From UBA2227 sp036677505 (GTDB lineage: Bacteria; Bacillota_I; Bacilli_A; Erysipelotrichales; Erysipelotrichaceae): DNA of 64,000 nt. A program made the translations under genes and the position numbers. The DNA lies in contig JAVBWK010000027.1 in assembly GCA_036677505.1 (NCBI GenBank), positions 1 to 64,000 of the forward strand, read 5' to 3'. Shown here one piece after another: positions 41,616 through 50,547 of this stretch. The first letter of the stretch is position 1, and each line of letters starts with the position of its first letter. The notes under the pieces are model-generated. The model saw nothing but the letters and a program-made list of their open reading frames with translations. It had not been told where the DNA came from and ran no database searches.

Positions 41616-43898
41616 GTCATTGATACCCATGATCGTCATTTCATCCAAAGCTTCCTTCTTACGGGGTTTCTTGGCTTTCTGCGACTGCGGTTTCTTATTG
41701 ATTCGGATATAATACCATAACTGAGCAGCAATGAATACCGAAGAATAAGCACCGGCAAACAAACCGACCAGCATGGCCAGGTTAAACTCAAAAATTTCAG
41801 AAGAACCGATCGTAATCAAAGCCAAGACTGGCAGAATCGTAGTAAAGGTATTAAACAAGGAGCGCCATAACGTGACTTGTAATGAAGAATTCACAATCTG
41901 CCTGTAATCTGCTTTGGAAATATGCGGCTTTGGCCAATGACGCACAGCATCCCGGATCCGATCAAAGACAACAATCGAGTCATCGACCGAGTAACCGATA
42001 ATAGCTAAAATGACAGCCACCAGCTCGGTATTGACCTCGACACGGAAAATCGCAAACACGCCCAACACGATAAAGATATCATGCAGCAAGGCAACGATCG
42101 TGCCCAAGGCATAATCCCACTCAAAGCGCAAGGTGATATACACCATCATCAGTACCCACGCCAGCATTGACAGGGTCAGTGCATTGATGACCAACTCACG
42201 TCCGACCACCGGCGTGACTACTATATCATTGGCCTCATGTCCGTACTTCTCTTCAATATACACCTTCAGTTCACGCAGATTCTCAGATGACTCAGTTTCT
42301 CGGGTCGTTACATACGCCATATCATCGCCGGCGAATTGTACCGAAACACTGTCATAGCCAAACTGTGCGAAATCCGCACGGATTTCCTCCAACGTCAGCG
42401 GGATATCGGACTTCATGGTTATTTTGGTACCGCTGGAAAAATCGATACCCAAATTAAATCCGTCCACACCGCGGAAACTGTTGATGGTAAACAGAGAGAG
42501 ACCCAAAATCAGAATCGTGGCACTGCCGATCAGAAATTTCCGTGATTCCTTGATGAAATCAATCTTCGTAAACGGACCGAAATACTTCTGATTCTCCCCT
42601 TTGGCAACATCCGGAATGTTTTCCGGTTTGACCCCAAACAAACCCTTCTTATTATTGAAATACTTGGATCTGACCAACAGACCAAGCAAAAATTTCGTAA
42701 AGAACACATTGAGCATGACCGTGACGAAAACCGTGACCATCAACATCGTCGCAAACCCTTTGACCGCTCCGGTCCCCATGATATACATGATCAACGCGGC
42801 GATAAAGGTCGTAAACTGTGAATCAAAAATCGTCCAGAAAGCCAACTGGTGACCTTCCACATACGCTTTTTCCAACGTTCTTCCCAGATACAGCTCATCC
42901 TTGATCCGCTCAAAGGTAATGATGTTGGCATCCACGGTCATACCGACCCCCAAGACCAACGCTGCGATACCCGGTAAGGTAAATACACCGCCCATATTGT
43001 TATACAAGAACAATACGACAAACACATAGAGTGATAACATGATCGCAGCGACGACGCCCGGCACTTTATATACCAGGATCATCGCCAGCATGACCAGCAA
43101 GACACCCGCCAACCCGGCAATGATCGTCTGATTGAATGCGGAAATACCGAATTCAGCGGTAACGACATTGGAATATAATTCACTCATCTTCACCGGCAAA
43201 GATCCGGAATTGATCAGATCCGCCAGTTCACGCGCTTCGGTATCGGAGAAGCTTCCTTTGATGATGGCATCGCCGCGAATTCCGGAGGCAACGGTTGCGG
43301 CCGAAATGTACTTCTGCTGTCCGCTGGCTTCCTTGACTTTCTCAGCCTCATAGGAATCGCCCTCTTCAAAGTCCAGCCAGGTAACGATAAAGTTCTTACC
43401 GGAACCCATCTTAGAAACTTTCTCCGTCAGTTCAAAAAACTTGTCCGGATCGGCAATCTTCAATGAAACGACGGGAACACCGTTTTCGAAGCCCAAAGAG
43501 GCTCCGCCTTCCGTCAGAATCGATGCATCAGCCAGTAAATTGTCATCGACATCACGGAAAGTCAGGTTCGCGGTCGCTGAAATGATCCGACGCGCCTGTT
43601 CCTGATCCGTGACACCGGCCAGCTGAACGCGGATACGGTTATCGCCCTCGATGACGATTTCCGGTTCACTGACGCCCAAAACGTCAATACGTTTGGAAAC
43701 CGAACGGGCAACTGCAGCCATCGAAGGCAGTGTTCCGTCGGTTTCTAACGGACTTACTTCATAAACGATTTCAAATCCCCCTTGCAAGTCCAAGCCAAGG
43801 GTCATATTTTTCTGTACATCATCCGCAAAAAAGGCGATCATCGTGAATATGGCGACGACCGTCAGTGCGAAGATAATTAAACGCGGTCTTGCTTTCAT
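41613..43898 (-). CDS. secDF: Protein translocase accessory subunit SecDF (fused)
   Basis: SecDF uses the proton gradient to complete Sec-dependent export. The 761-residue protein is the fused form usual in Bacillota: SecD (about 1-430, one helix, a periplasmic P1 domain with TLGLDLQGGFEIVYEV, then five helices including LPGIAALVLGVGMTVDANII) and SecF (about 440-740, with FNLGIDFSSGTK and IIGYSVDDSIVVFDRIRD). The C-terminus is basic. It overlaps comN by 4 bp. Confidence 0.96.
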   Translation of the reverse strand: MKARPRLIIFALTVVAIFTMIAFFADDVQKNMTLGLDLQGGFEIVYEVSPLETDGTLPSMAAVARSVSKRIDVLGVSEPEIVIEGDNRIRVQLAGVTDQEQARRIISATANLTFRDVDDNLLADASILTEGGASLGFENGVPVVSLKIADPDKFFELTEKVSKMGSGKNFIVTWLDFEEGDSYEAEKVKEASGQQKYISAATVASGIRGDAIIKGSFSDTEARELADLINSGSLPVKMSELYSNVVTAEFGISAFNQTIIAGLAGVLLVMLAMILVYKVPGVVAAIMLSLYVFVVLFLYNNMGGVFTLPGIAALVLGVGMTVDANIITFERIKDELYLGRTLEKAYVEGHQLAFWTIFDSQFTTFIAALIMYIMGTGAVKGFATMLMVTVFVTVMLNVFFTKFLLGLLVRSKYFNNKKGLFGVKPENIPDVAKGENQKYFGPFTKIDFIKESRKFLIGSATILILGLSLFTINSFRGVDGFNLGIDFSSGTKITMKSDIPLTLEEIRADFAQFGYDSVSVQFAGDDMAYVTTRETESSENLRELKVYIEEKYGHEANDIVVTPVVGRELVINALTLSMLAWVLMMVYITLRFEWDYALGTIVALLHDIFIVLGVFAIFRVEVNTELVAVILAIIGYSVDDSIVVFDRIRDAVRHWPKPHISKADYRQIVNSSLQVTLWRSLFNTFTTILPVLALITIGSSEIFEFNLAMLVGLFAGAYSSVFIAAQLWYYIRINKKPQSQKAKKPRKKEALDEMTIMGIND

Positions 43899-44179
43899 TT
43901 GCTTACTCCTTCAATCAAATCATCAAAATCACTTAACTTCTTCTTACTGCCATCCATGATGGCTTGCTTTGATAAAATAACGACGACCTCATCAGCATTT
44001 AACTCAAAGAGATCTTCCACTGCTTCATGCAGACTCAGGGGAACACCCTTGCGCCACATCCAACCAAACATCACATGTTCGAGTTGCTGATAACTCAGTT
44101 GAGCCAATCCTTCGCGCTGAAGCATCTGCAGCTTCAGAACCATAGCCAGTTGCAGCTGACGGTTGCTCTGATCGATCAT
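43895..44179 (-). CDS. comN: ComN-like post-transcriptional regulator
   Basis: This 94-residue, mostly helical protein lies directly upstream of and overlapping secDF. In Bacillus that position is held by comN (98 aa), which acts on comE mRNA and localises to poles with DivIVA. By eye the resemblance is in length, helical composition and context rather than in a diagnostic motif. If not ComN, it is a small cytosolic protein of unknown function co-expressed with SecDF. Confidence 0.55.
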   Translation of the reverse strand: MIDQSNRQLQLAMVLKLQMLQREGLAQLSYQQLEHVMFGWMWRKGVPLSLHEAVEDLFELNADEVVVILSKQAIMDGSKKKLSDFDDLIEGVSK

Positions 44180-44208
44180 AGAACTCCCCTTCCTTCTTGC
44201 CTTTTCCT

Positions 44209-44237
44209 ATTATAAAGCAAAGTCTGACAAATGTGTA
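44209..44237 (-). promoter_or_regulatory. comN-secDF promoter
   Basis: TACACA (44232-44237), 17 bp and TATAAT (44209-44214) on the minus strand, only a few bases beyond the murD stop. There is no terminator after murD. Confidence 0.6.
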
Positions 44238-44242
44238 CGATT

Positions 44243-45550
44243 TTACTGAAGGTTATGCACCAGTTGCTTGAAAATCTTCCCTCTTTGCTCATAATTATCA
44301 AACTGATCATACGATGCACAGGCCGGAGAGAACAAAACGATATCCCCGGGACGGCTCAGTGAGGCCGCAAGTTCTACGGCTTCATTCAGTTTTTCTACGA
44401 CGATGGCCTCAGGATACAGCTCTTTCAGCTGAAACTTCGTAGCACCATAAACGATCATCTTCCCAACTTTCGGAAAATACGGCCGTAAATCATCAAATCC
44501 GGTATGTTTATCGTATCCTCCGGCCAACAGGATGACCGGCTGATCAAACGATTTAAGAGCGATGATGGTAGCATCGGTGTTGGTCCCTTTGGAATCATTG
44601 TAATACTTTACTCCAAGATGCTCTCTGACAAACTCGATGCGGTGCTCGACTCCCTGAAACGACCGGATGACCGAGCGGATCGTTGCCCTGTCGATTCCCA
44701 TAACAAATGCCATCGCACCGGCAACCATGGCATTGATGACATTGTGCTGCCCCAATATCTGCAAATCACTCAGTTGAAACAATGGTTCTCCATACAGTAA
44801 CACCCAACCGTCACGGACATAACAGTCACACAACTGATCATATGAGAAAGTCAATGTCCGGCAGTTGAGATTCTGACTTCTCTGCACGATCTGCGAATCA
44901 TCCAGGTTCAAAAGAAACACATCATCCTCACTCATATTTGCAAAGATGCGGGTCTTCGCCTGATAATACTCCTCTAAATCGGAAAACACATCCAGATGAT
45001 CGGGTGAAAGATTCATGATGACCGCACATTTCGGCTTGAAATGCTCGGTCCCGATCAACTGAAAAGCAGCGATTTCACACGATACCCGGGCATCCATGTC
45101 CCCATATTTTTCAACGACTTCACTGATCGGCAGACCGATATTGCCGCCGGTAAAAGCCGGTTGTTCGCCCTGCTTTAAAATCTCCCCTAACAGCGTCGTG
45201 ACCGTCGTTTTGCCGTTGGTCCCGGTAATGGCACCGATCTGATAGTGCGGGGCATACCGCAAAGCAATCTCGATTTCATTGTAAATAAAATTATTCTTGC
45301 TCAACTGCTGGATAAACGGAAGTTTATGAGAGATACCCGGATTTTTGATGACCCAGTGATACTCTTTCTCAAGCAGCCAGGACGGATGACCGCCATCGAC
45401 GACATCGATTCCCATCGAAATCAGCGAATCCTTCACTTGCGGGTCCAGTTCTTTGATATCGGTTAAAATGACCTCAAACCCTTCTTTATTTAGCAGCCGT
45501 GCGATGGCTAAGCCGCTGCGAGCGGCACCGATCACCAGTACCTGCTTCAT
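44243..45550 (-). CDS. murD: UDP-N-acetylmuramoyl-alanine-D-glutamate ligase
   Basis: MurD adds D-glutamate to the peptidoglycan precursor. The 435-residue protein has an N-terminal Rossmann-like domain (GAARSGLAIA), the ATP-binding GTNGKTTVTTLLG near residue 110 and NDSKGTNTDATIIAL near 310. The ATG at 45550 overlaps the mraY stop (ATGA); the longer frame upstream lies within mraY and is not conserved. It closes the mraY-murD operon; murG, ftsW and divIB do not follow. Confidence 0.95.
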   Translation of the reverse strand: MKQVLVIGAARSGLAIARLLNKEGFEVILTDIKELDPQVKDSLISMGIDVVDGGHPSWLLEKEYHWVIKNPGISHKLPFIQQLSKNNFIYNEIEIALRYAPHYQIGAITGTNGKTTVTTLLGEILKQGEQPAFTGGNIGLPISEVVEKYGDMDARVSCEIAAFQLIGTEHFKPKCAVIMNLSPDHLDVFSDLEEYYQAKTRIFANMSEDDVFLLNLDDSQIVQRSQNLNCRTLTFSYDQLCDCYVRDGWVLLYGEPLFQLSDLQILGQHNVINAMVAGAMAFVMGIDRATIRSVIRSFQGVEHRIEFVREHLGVKYYNDSKGTNTDATIIALKSFDQPVILLAGGYDKHTGFDDLRPYFPKVGKMIVYGATKFQLKELYPEAIVVEKLNEAVELAASLSRPGDIVLFSPACASYDQFDNYEQRGKIFKQLVHNLQ

Positions 45551-46506
45551 AACAGCCCCACAAACACGCCCAATAAGGCAAAGATAAAGCCCAACATCCA
45601 AAAGAAATGAACGACCCGAACTTCTTTCCAACCCGAAAGCACGAAAGAATAATGAATCGGCGTATATTTAAACACCCGTTTTTTACGGAGTTTGACCGAA
45701 CCGATCTGAATGATGACACACAATGTTTCATACACAAACACACCGGCAATCAACACCAGCAAGACTTCAATCTTAAGCAAGATAGCCATAGTCGCCAACA
45801 AAGCTCCCAACGGCAGTGATCCGGTATCACCCATAAAGATTCTGGCCGGATAAATATTATAGCGCAGATAACCGATCAGCGAGCCCAACACGGCCAAACC
45901 AAAACCTGCAACGGTCCAAGACTGACTGCGGATCGCAAAGAATATCAGAGGGATCAAGGCTAAGAATGTCGTTCCGGCCGCAAGCCCATCCATACCATCG
46001 GTCAGATTGACCGCATTGCTGGCACCCACCAGCATAAAAAACAACAGCACGGCATACAGCCATCCCAAATTCAACGTCCAGTTGATGATGGGAATGAGAA
46101 TGGAACTTGAGGCAATATCCTTATAGAAGAAGTAAAAGATCACGGCCAGGATCACCTGCAACAGAAATTTAAATCCGGCCGGCAGTCCGTCATTTTTCTT
46201 CTCGATGATGATTTTGATGTCATCCCAAAACCCAATCAGCGCATATCCAAGATATGAAAACAGCAACAGCCAGGCATGGGTATCCAAACTGTCATAAAAG
46301 AAAATGAAAAACAAAATGACCGGAATCACGACGAAAGCGATCCCGCCCATGGTCGGCGTACCGGTTTTTGCTTTGTGCTCATCCAACGAATACTCACTGA
46401 TGCTTTGTCCGTATTTCAGCTTCCGTAAAAACTCGATCAGCCGGGGAATGGTCAGCCAAGTGACGATCAGTGAAGTAAAGAAAATCAAAATCAAACGCAA
46501 TTCCAT
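45547..46506 (-). CDS. mraY: Phospho-N-acetylmuramoyl-pentapeptide transferase
   Basis: MraY makes lipid I from UDP-MurNAc-pentapeptide and undecaprenyl phosphate. The 319-residue polytopic protein has KTGTPTMGG near residue 46, ASNAVNLTDGMDGLAAG near 160 with the catalytic aspartates, FMGDTGSL near 224 and KYTPIHYSF near 285. It has its own extended -10 promoter after the PBP terminator, so it is split from the upstream mraZ operon. Confidence 0.96.
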   Translation of the reverse strand: MELRLILIFFTSLIVTWLTIPRLIEFLRKLKYGQSISEYSLDEHKAKTGTPTMGGIAFVVIPVILFFIFFYDSLDTHAWLLLFSYLGYALIGFWDDIKIIIEKKNDGLPAGFKFLLQVILAVIFYFFYKDIASSSILIPIINWTLNLGWLYAVLLFFMLVGASNAVNLTDGMDGLAAGTTFLALIPLIFFAIRSQSWTVAGFGLAVLGSLIGYLRYNIYPARIFMGDTGSLPLGALLATMAILLKIEVLLVLIAGVFVYETLCVIIQIGSVKLRKKRVFKYTPIHYSFVLSGWKEVRVVHFFWMLGFIFALLGVFVGLL

Positions 46507-46529
46507 AAAGACATCCCCTTTTCTGCCCT

Positions 46530-46538
46530 ATTATATCA
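46530..46538 (-). promoter_or_regulatory. mraY-murD extended -10 promoter
   Basis: TGATATAAT on the minus strand within TTTTGATATAATAG, 24 bp upstream of mraY and after the PBP terminator. Confidence 0.65.
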
Positions 46539-46562
46539 AAATCATCCGCTATCTGCACCAAC

Positions 46563-46585
46563 AATTAAAAAAGCCTTACGGCTTT
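46563..46585 (-). terminator. Terminator of the mraZ-pbp operon
   Basis: AAAGCC/GGCTTT with a GTAA loop (46570-46585), followed by TTTAATT on the minus strand. The PBP stop codon (46576-46578) is in the loop. Confidence 0.7.
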
Positions 46586-48744
46586 AAAGTAAGCGTCACG
46601 GAAATTTCGCTTTCATCGGAAAGCACGGTACCGGCCTCGATGCTCTGCGCACTGACCGAACCGCTTCCCTCAATTTTCACTGCTTTATTTGACAGCACCC
46701 AAAAGGTCGTAACATCTTTTCTCGACCAGCCCATCATATCCGGCATCGAGATTTCACGGCCGTCGGTAACGATAAACGTCCGTTGTGTATTGAGCATCAC
46801 CTGATTTCCTGAGGGATACTGATTGATGATGCGCTCACCGTTACCGATGACGGTCACGGGGATCGAATGCTGGGTGTTCCACGTCAGAAACGACTGAAGG
46901 CTGCGATTGATGAAGTTTGGCATGATCATCTCAACCACTTCCGTCGGTTCCTCACCGGTCTCATCTTTGGAATAAACTCCGTAAGTCAGAGAGATTCGAC
47001 GGTAAATGTGCTGGACCGCCGATGTGTCCTGATGAGCCTTGGTGGTGGTCGGTGCCAGAAAAGCATAGTACACCATGTATTTGGGATTTTCAGCCGGCAA
47101 AGCCGTCATCGCTGAATAAATGTTCTTATCTTTGGAATATCCGCCATCAACCGCGACTTGCGAGGTTCCGGTCTTACCCATCGTCCGCACTTCCGGAATC
47201 TGATAATTGCGTGAAGTACCGCCATCATTGATCGTCCTATCCATCAGTGCCTGCATCTGCTTGGCCGTCGATTCTTTGATCGGCTTTCCGACCACGGTCG
47301 GAACCGCCTGATAGATGACTTCCGAAGTTTTCTCATCATAGACTTTTTCTACGAAATACGGTTTGACCATGGTTCCATCCGAGAAAATCGCCGAATATGC
47401 CTGCATCAGCTGAAGCATCGTGACCGATGAGCCCTGACCAAATCCGGTCGTGATCATATCCACCGGATAACGGAAGTTCTTCACTCCGGTGACTTCCGGA
47501 TAAACATCGGTATTGACCGGCTTAAAGAACCCGAACTTGTCGAGATATTCTTCATAGGTGCTTGGCGGTAAAACGGTAGTAAGCAGGGTCGCGATTCCGG
47601 TGTTCAGTGACAGCAGATAAGCAAAGTCAAAGTCAACACGGCCGTAAGTCCTTTTCATGTAGTTATTGATGACCGCATACGTCTTGCCTGAGTCTGTGAC
47701 TCTTGTCGGAAGTCCGTTTTCAATACCCATTTTAAACGAGTTGGAATCAAAGGTGTCTTTTCCGTCGTATTTCCCGATATCCATCGCCGCCGCATACGTA
47801 AAAGTCTTCATGGTCGAACCCGGCTCATACGCATACTGCATACCGATATTGCTGTAATTTTCGATATTAATGTTGTTGGGATCAAAACCCGGTGAATGTC
47901 CCCAGGCCAACACACGGCCGGTCGCGATTTCCATGACCGATCCCCAGACCAGTTCGGCACTGTGTGTCTTGATGGTCATATCAAAGGCCATTTCCAAAGA
48001 TTCCTGGATGTTCTTATCCAAGGTCAAAACGATGGTCGATCCGTCCACCGCAGCAGCTTCATCCAGATTTCCGTCAAGCATGCGGTATCCGTCCCGATCG
48101 ACACGGAACTTCTCATACCCGTTTTCCCCGGACAACAGCGAGTTGAAAATCAGTTCAACGCCCATTTTCCCGACCAGCGACTGCTGGGTTGCATCATACT
48201 GCGCAAATCCGATCAGATGCGACGCAAACACTTTCATCGGATAGTTTCTTTTGACCGTCGGGATAAACTCAAATCCAGGCAGCCCTAGAGCTTCGATCGC
48301 ATTTTTCTGCGCCAGTGAAAGATTGCGACCCTTGGCACCAAGTTCGGTCTGCTTGGCATCCCGATTCAGATTGGTTAAGATCGATGCTTCCGAAACACCC
48401 AAAATCGGAGCAAGAGCCTGCGCCGTCAGTTGTTTATCGACAACATGCCTTGGTTTGGTTCCGATTTTTCGCTCCGTATCCAAATGGGCAATCAACGTAT
48501 AAGAAATAACGTCATGAGCGATGACGTTGCCGTTAAGATCCAGGATATTGCCGCGTTGAGCCGTCAGAGTTTTGGTTGCGATGTGGATGTTGGCCGATTC
48601 TTCATTGATGTCCTTGGAAGAATGTACATGGTATCCGACGATCGAGACGACAAAAACGTTAGCCGATATGATCAAAAATATTAAGATAAAAAACACGGAC
48701 AGTCCTAAAACCATCCGGTTGCTGCGTGCTGCTTTATTCGCCAT
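46576..48744 (-). CDS. Class B penicillin-binding protein (PBP2x/PBP2B type) with PASTA domains
   Basis: This septal transpeptidase (722 aa) has an N-terminal transmembrane helix (about 12-35), a pedestal domain and the catalytic domain with SxxK in EPGSTMKTF, SxN in SLNTG and KTG in GKTGTSQV. Two PASTA-like domains occupy about residues 605-722, starting at MPNFINRSLQSF and MPDMMGWSRKDV. It matches PbpB/Pbp2x located between ftsL and mraY. The ATG at 48744 overlaps the ftsL gene by 11 bp and has little ribosome-binding sequence, suggesting translational coupling. Confidence 0.93.
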   Translation of the reverse strand: MANKAARSNRMVLGLSVFFILIFLIISANVFVVSIVGYHVHSSKDINEESANIHIATKTLTAQRGNILDLNGNVIAHDVISYTLIAHLDTERKIGTKPRHVVDKQLTAQALAPILGVSEASILTNLNRDAKQTELGAKGRNLSLAQKNAIEALGLPGFEFIPTVKRNYPMKVFASHLIGFAQYDATQQSLVGKMGVELIFNSLLSGENGYEKFRVDRDGYRMLDGNLDEAAAVDGSTIVLTLDKNIQESLEMAFDMTIKTHSAELVWGSVMEIATGRVLAWGHSPGFDPNNINIENYSNIGMQYAYEPGSTMKTFTYAAAMDIGKYDGKDTFDSNSFKMGIENGLPTRVTDSGKTYAVINNYMKRTYGRVDFDFAYLLSLNTGIATLLTTVLPPSTYEEYLDKFGFFKPVNTDVYPEVTGVKNFRYPVDMITTGFGQGSSVTMLQLMQAYSAIFSDGTMVKPYFVEKVYDEKTSEVIYQAVPTVVGKPIKESTAKQMQALMDRTINDGGTSRNYQIPEVRTMGKTGTSQVAVDGGYSKDKNIYSAMTALPAENPKYMVYYAFLAPTTTKAHQDTSAVQHIYRRISLTYGVYSKDETGEEPTEVVEMIMPNFINRSLQSFLTWNTQHSIPVTVIGNGERIINQYPSGNQVMLNTQRTFIVTDGREISMPDMMGWSRKDVTTFWVLSNKAVKIEGSGSVSAQSIEAGTVLSDESEISVTLTLKP

Positions 48745-49042
48745 CTTTAATATTGATGACATTGCCCTGAACCAGGGACAGTCCTTCGGCACTGGCCAAA
48801 GCCACGATCCGGTCATAATTGCTCAAGGCCGCAACTTCAACCGCCAAAGCTTCATTCACGGCAGTCAGACGATTGACCTCGGCAATCATGTTCTGCGTTT
48901 TTCTGGAAACCGATGCCTGATATGACCTGAGAAACAGATTACATCCGACAAAACTGATCAGCGCAAAGGCAAAAATGACCATAGAAAGCCCGAAAATATT
49001 ATAACGTCTGATTTTTCTGATTTTCTTGATCGTTGCCATACA
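48734..49042 (-). CDS. ftsL: Cell division protein FtsL
   Basis: FtsL is a bitopic divisome protein that pairs with DivIC/FtsB and helps activate septal synthesis. The 102-residue protein has a basic cytoplasmic tail (KKIRKIRR), one transmembrane helix (about 15-37) and an extracytoplasmic coiled coil (about 45-80). It is recognised mainly by layout and position between rsmH and the class B PBP. The ATG at 49042 follows AAGGGGAAACATGT and overlaps rsmH by 44 bp. Confidence 0.85.
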   Translation of the reverse strand, partial: CMATIKKIRKIRRYNIFGLSMVIFAFALISFVGCNLFLRSYQASVSRKTQNMIAEVNRLTAVNEALAVEVAALSNYDRIVALASAEGLSLVQGNVINIKDGE

Positions 49043-49970
49043 TGTTTCCCCTTGTGCGTTCGATAACACGCAATTTTGCCGAATGACTCCGCGGATTTTC
49101 TGTGATTTCCGCTTCGGAAGGTGTCAGCGGTTTTTTATTAATTAATTGATATTGAATATCAATGATTTGTTGAGGGAGCCGCCGATTGGTTTTCGGCGGC
49201 GTGCTGAGCTGCTTAAATATGTCCTTTACAATTCGGTCTTCCAATGAGTGGAACGTGATGACACATCCGCGACATCCAACTTTCAATAAAGCACAAGCGT
49301 CACTGACCGCTTTCTCCACACTGGCCAACTCCTGATTGGCCTCAATGCGGATTGCCTGAAACGTTTGTTTGGCGGGATGGCCCTTTTGGTGAAGGATTCG
49401 AGAAGGAAGAGCAGACTTGATAATATCGACCAGCTGTCCGGTCGTCGTAATGGGAGCCGACGTCCGGGCCGCAATCACCCGCTTGGCTATGGGATAAGCG
49501 AAAGGTTCTTCCCCATATTCACGGAGTACTTTGGTCAACCTGTCCAATGGGTATTCATTGACCAGGTGATATGCGCTAAACGACTGATTCTGATCCATCC
49601 GCATGTCCAACGGTGTGTCATAGCGGTAGGAAAATCCACGCGACGGATCGTCGAACTGCGGGGATGAAACTCCCAGATCAAACACAAATCCGTCCAACTG
49701 CTGTATTGAGTGAGCTTCACAGTGTTTTTTCAGTGAAGCATAATTATCATGAACAAATATCAGTTTATCCAGATAAGGCGCAAGACGCTTCTTCGCTTCT
49801 TCAATCGCAACGATATCCAAATCGAAGACGATCACCTTTCCGGACGTCAGTTTCTCAACGATGGCTTCAGTATGACCGCCGCGACCGCACGTCGCATCCA
49901 GATACACACCGTCTTCCTTAACATTCAAATAGTCGATGGTTTCTTTAAGCAGTACGCTGATGTGACTCAT
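48999..49970 (-). CDS. rsmH: 16S rRNA (cytosine-1402 N4) methyltransferase RsmH
   Basis: RsmH (MraW) methylates C1402 of 16S rRNA in the decoding centre. The 323-residue protein shows HISVLLKETIDYL at the start, the SAM motif YLDATCGRGGHTEAI near residue 23, DGFVFDLGVSSPQFDD near 97, RIEANQELASVEKA near 210 and FHSLEDRIVK near 240. Start and stop overlap mraZ and ftsL. Confidence 0.97.
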   Translation of the reverse strand: MSHISVLLKETIDYLNVKEDGVYLDATCGRGGHTEAIVEKLTSGKVIVFDLDIVAIEEAKKRLAPYLDKLIFVHDNYASLKKHCEAHSIQQLDGFVFDLGVSSPQFDDPSRGFSYRYDTPLDMRMDQNQSFSAYHLVNEYPLDRLTKVLREYGEEPFAYPIAKRVIAARTSAPITTTGQLVDIIKSALPSRILHQKGHPAKQTFQAIRIEANQELASVEKAVSDACALLKVGCRGCVITFHSLEDRIVKDIFKQLSTPPKTNRRLPQQIIDIQYQLINKKPLTPSEAEITENPRSHSAKLRVIERTRGNMYGNDQENQKNQTL

Positions 49971-50398
49971 ACCAGAAACCCGGTCATGCTCTCAGCGTTT
50001 TCCTCATACGATTCTTCCGCCAAAGCCATATAATCTTCCCAGCGCTTCTTCGCCCAGATTTGGAAATGATTGCCCAAACCGGTAACGACACATTCTTTTT
50101 CGATGCCGACTTCCGAAATCAAACGGGCCGGAAGGTTGATCCTTCCCTGCGAATCGATTTCGCATTCGGCTGCTTTCGCCAGTACCATCGCCACATACAT
50201 CCGTGTCTCTTTTTTGGTCTGCGGGAGTTTCAGTAATTCTTCGTATCGGATCTGCCACTGTTCATTGGTATAAACGGTCAAACACCCGTCCAGACCGCGG
50301 GTGACGATGACGGATGCCTTGAGCTGATCGCGATATTTCGCAGGAATAATCAGTCTTCCCTTGGCATCGATATTATGCAAAAATTCGCCCATGAACAC
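49967..50398 (-). CDS. mraZ: Transcriptional regulator MraZ
   Basis: MraZ is a SpoVT/AbrB-like ring-forming regulator that represses its own dcw operon. The 143-residue protein has two repeats with the MraZ signature, NIDAKGRLIIPAKYR (about 8-22) and ECEIDSQGRINLPARL (about 79-94). The GTG at 50398 is chosen as start (MFMGEF..., as in Bacillus MFMGEY) since GGGGTGAT is close upstream. Four repeats of its binding motif lie immediately upstream. Confidence 0.95.
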   Translation of the reverse strand: MFMGEFLHNIDAKGRLIIPAKYRDQLKASVIVTRGLDGCLTVYTNEQWQIRYEELLKLPQTKKETRMYVAMVLAKAAECEIDSQGRINLPARLISEVGIEKECVVTGLGNHFQIWAKKRWEDYMALAEESYEENAESMTGFLV

Positions 50399-50408
50399 GG
50401 CAATCACC

Positions 50409-50443
50409 CCACTTTCTCCCACTGTATGACACTTCGTACCACT
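50409..50443 (-). promoter_or_regulatory. MraZ operator: four direct repeats at 10-bp spacing
   Basis: On the minus strand AGTGG (50439-50443), AGTGT (50429-50433), AGTGG (50419-50423) and AGTGG (50409-50413) repeat exactly every 10 bp between the -10 box and mraZ. MraZ proteins bind such GTGG-type repeats with 5-bp spacers, so autorepression is expected. Confidence 0.88.
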
Positions 50444-50472
50444 ATTATACCGAAAGTCCCAGATTATGTATA
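50444..50472 (-). promoter_or_regulatory. mraZ operon promoter
   Basis: TATACA (50467-50472), 17 bp and TATAAT (50444-50449) on the minus strand. The first MraZ box abuts the -10. Confidence 0.75.
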
Positions 50473-50493
50473 CACCTATTGCAGTTTTCACAT

Positions 50494-50518
50494 AAAAAAA
50501 TCACCATCGCTGGTGATT
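50494..50518 (-). terminator. speDAEB operon terminator
   Basis: AATCACC/GGTGATT with a 6-base loop (50499-50518), followed by seven T on the minus strand, about 30 bp past the speB stop. Confidence 0.85.
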
Positions 50519-50547
50519 AAGTGCACACAATTGAAACTAAATATTGA

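Noticed and set aside
50399..50491. Longer N-terminus for mraZ
   Set aside because: The extension covers the promoter and operator repeats and is not conserved; the GTG at 50398 fits the family.
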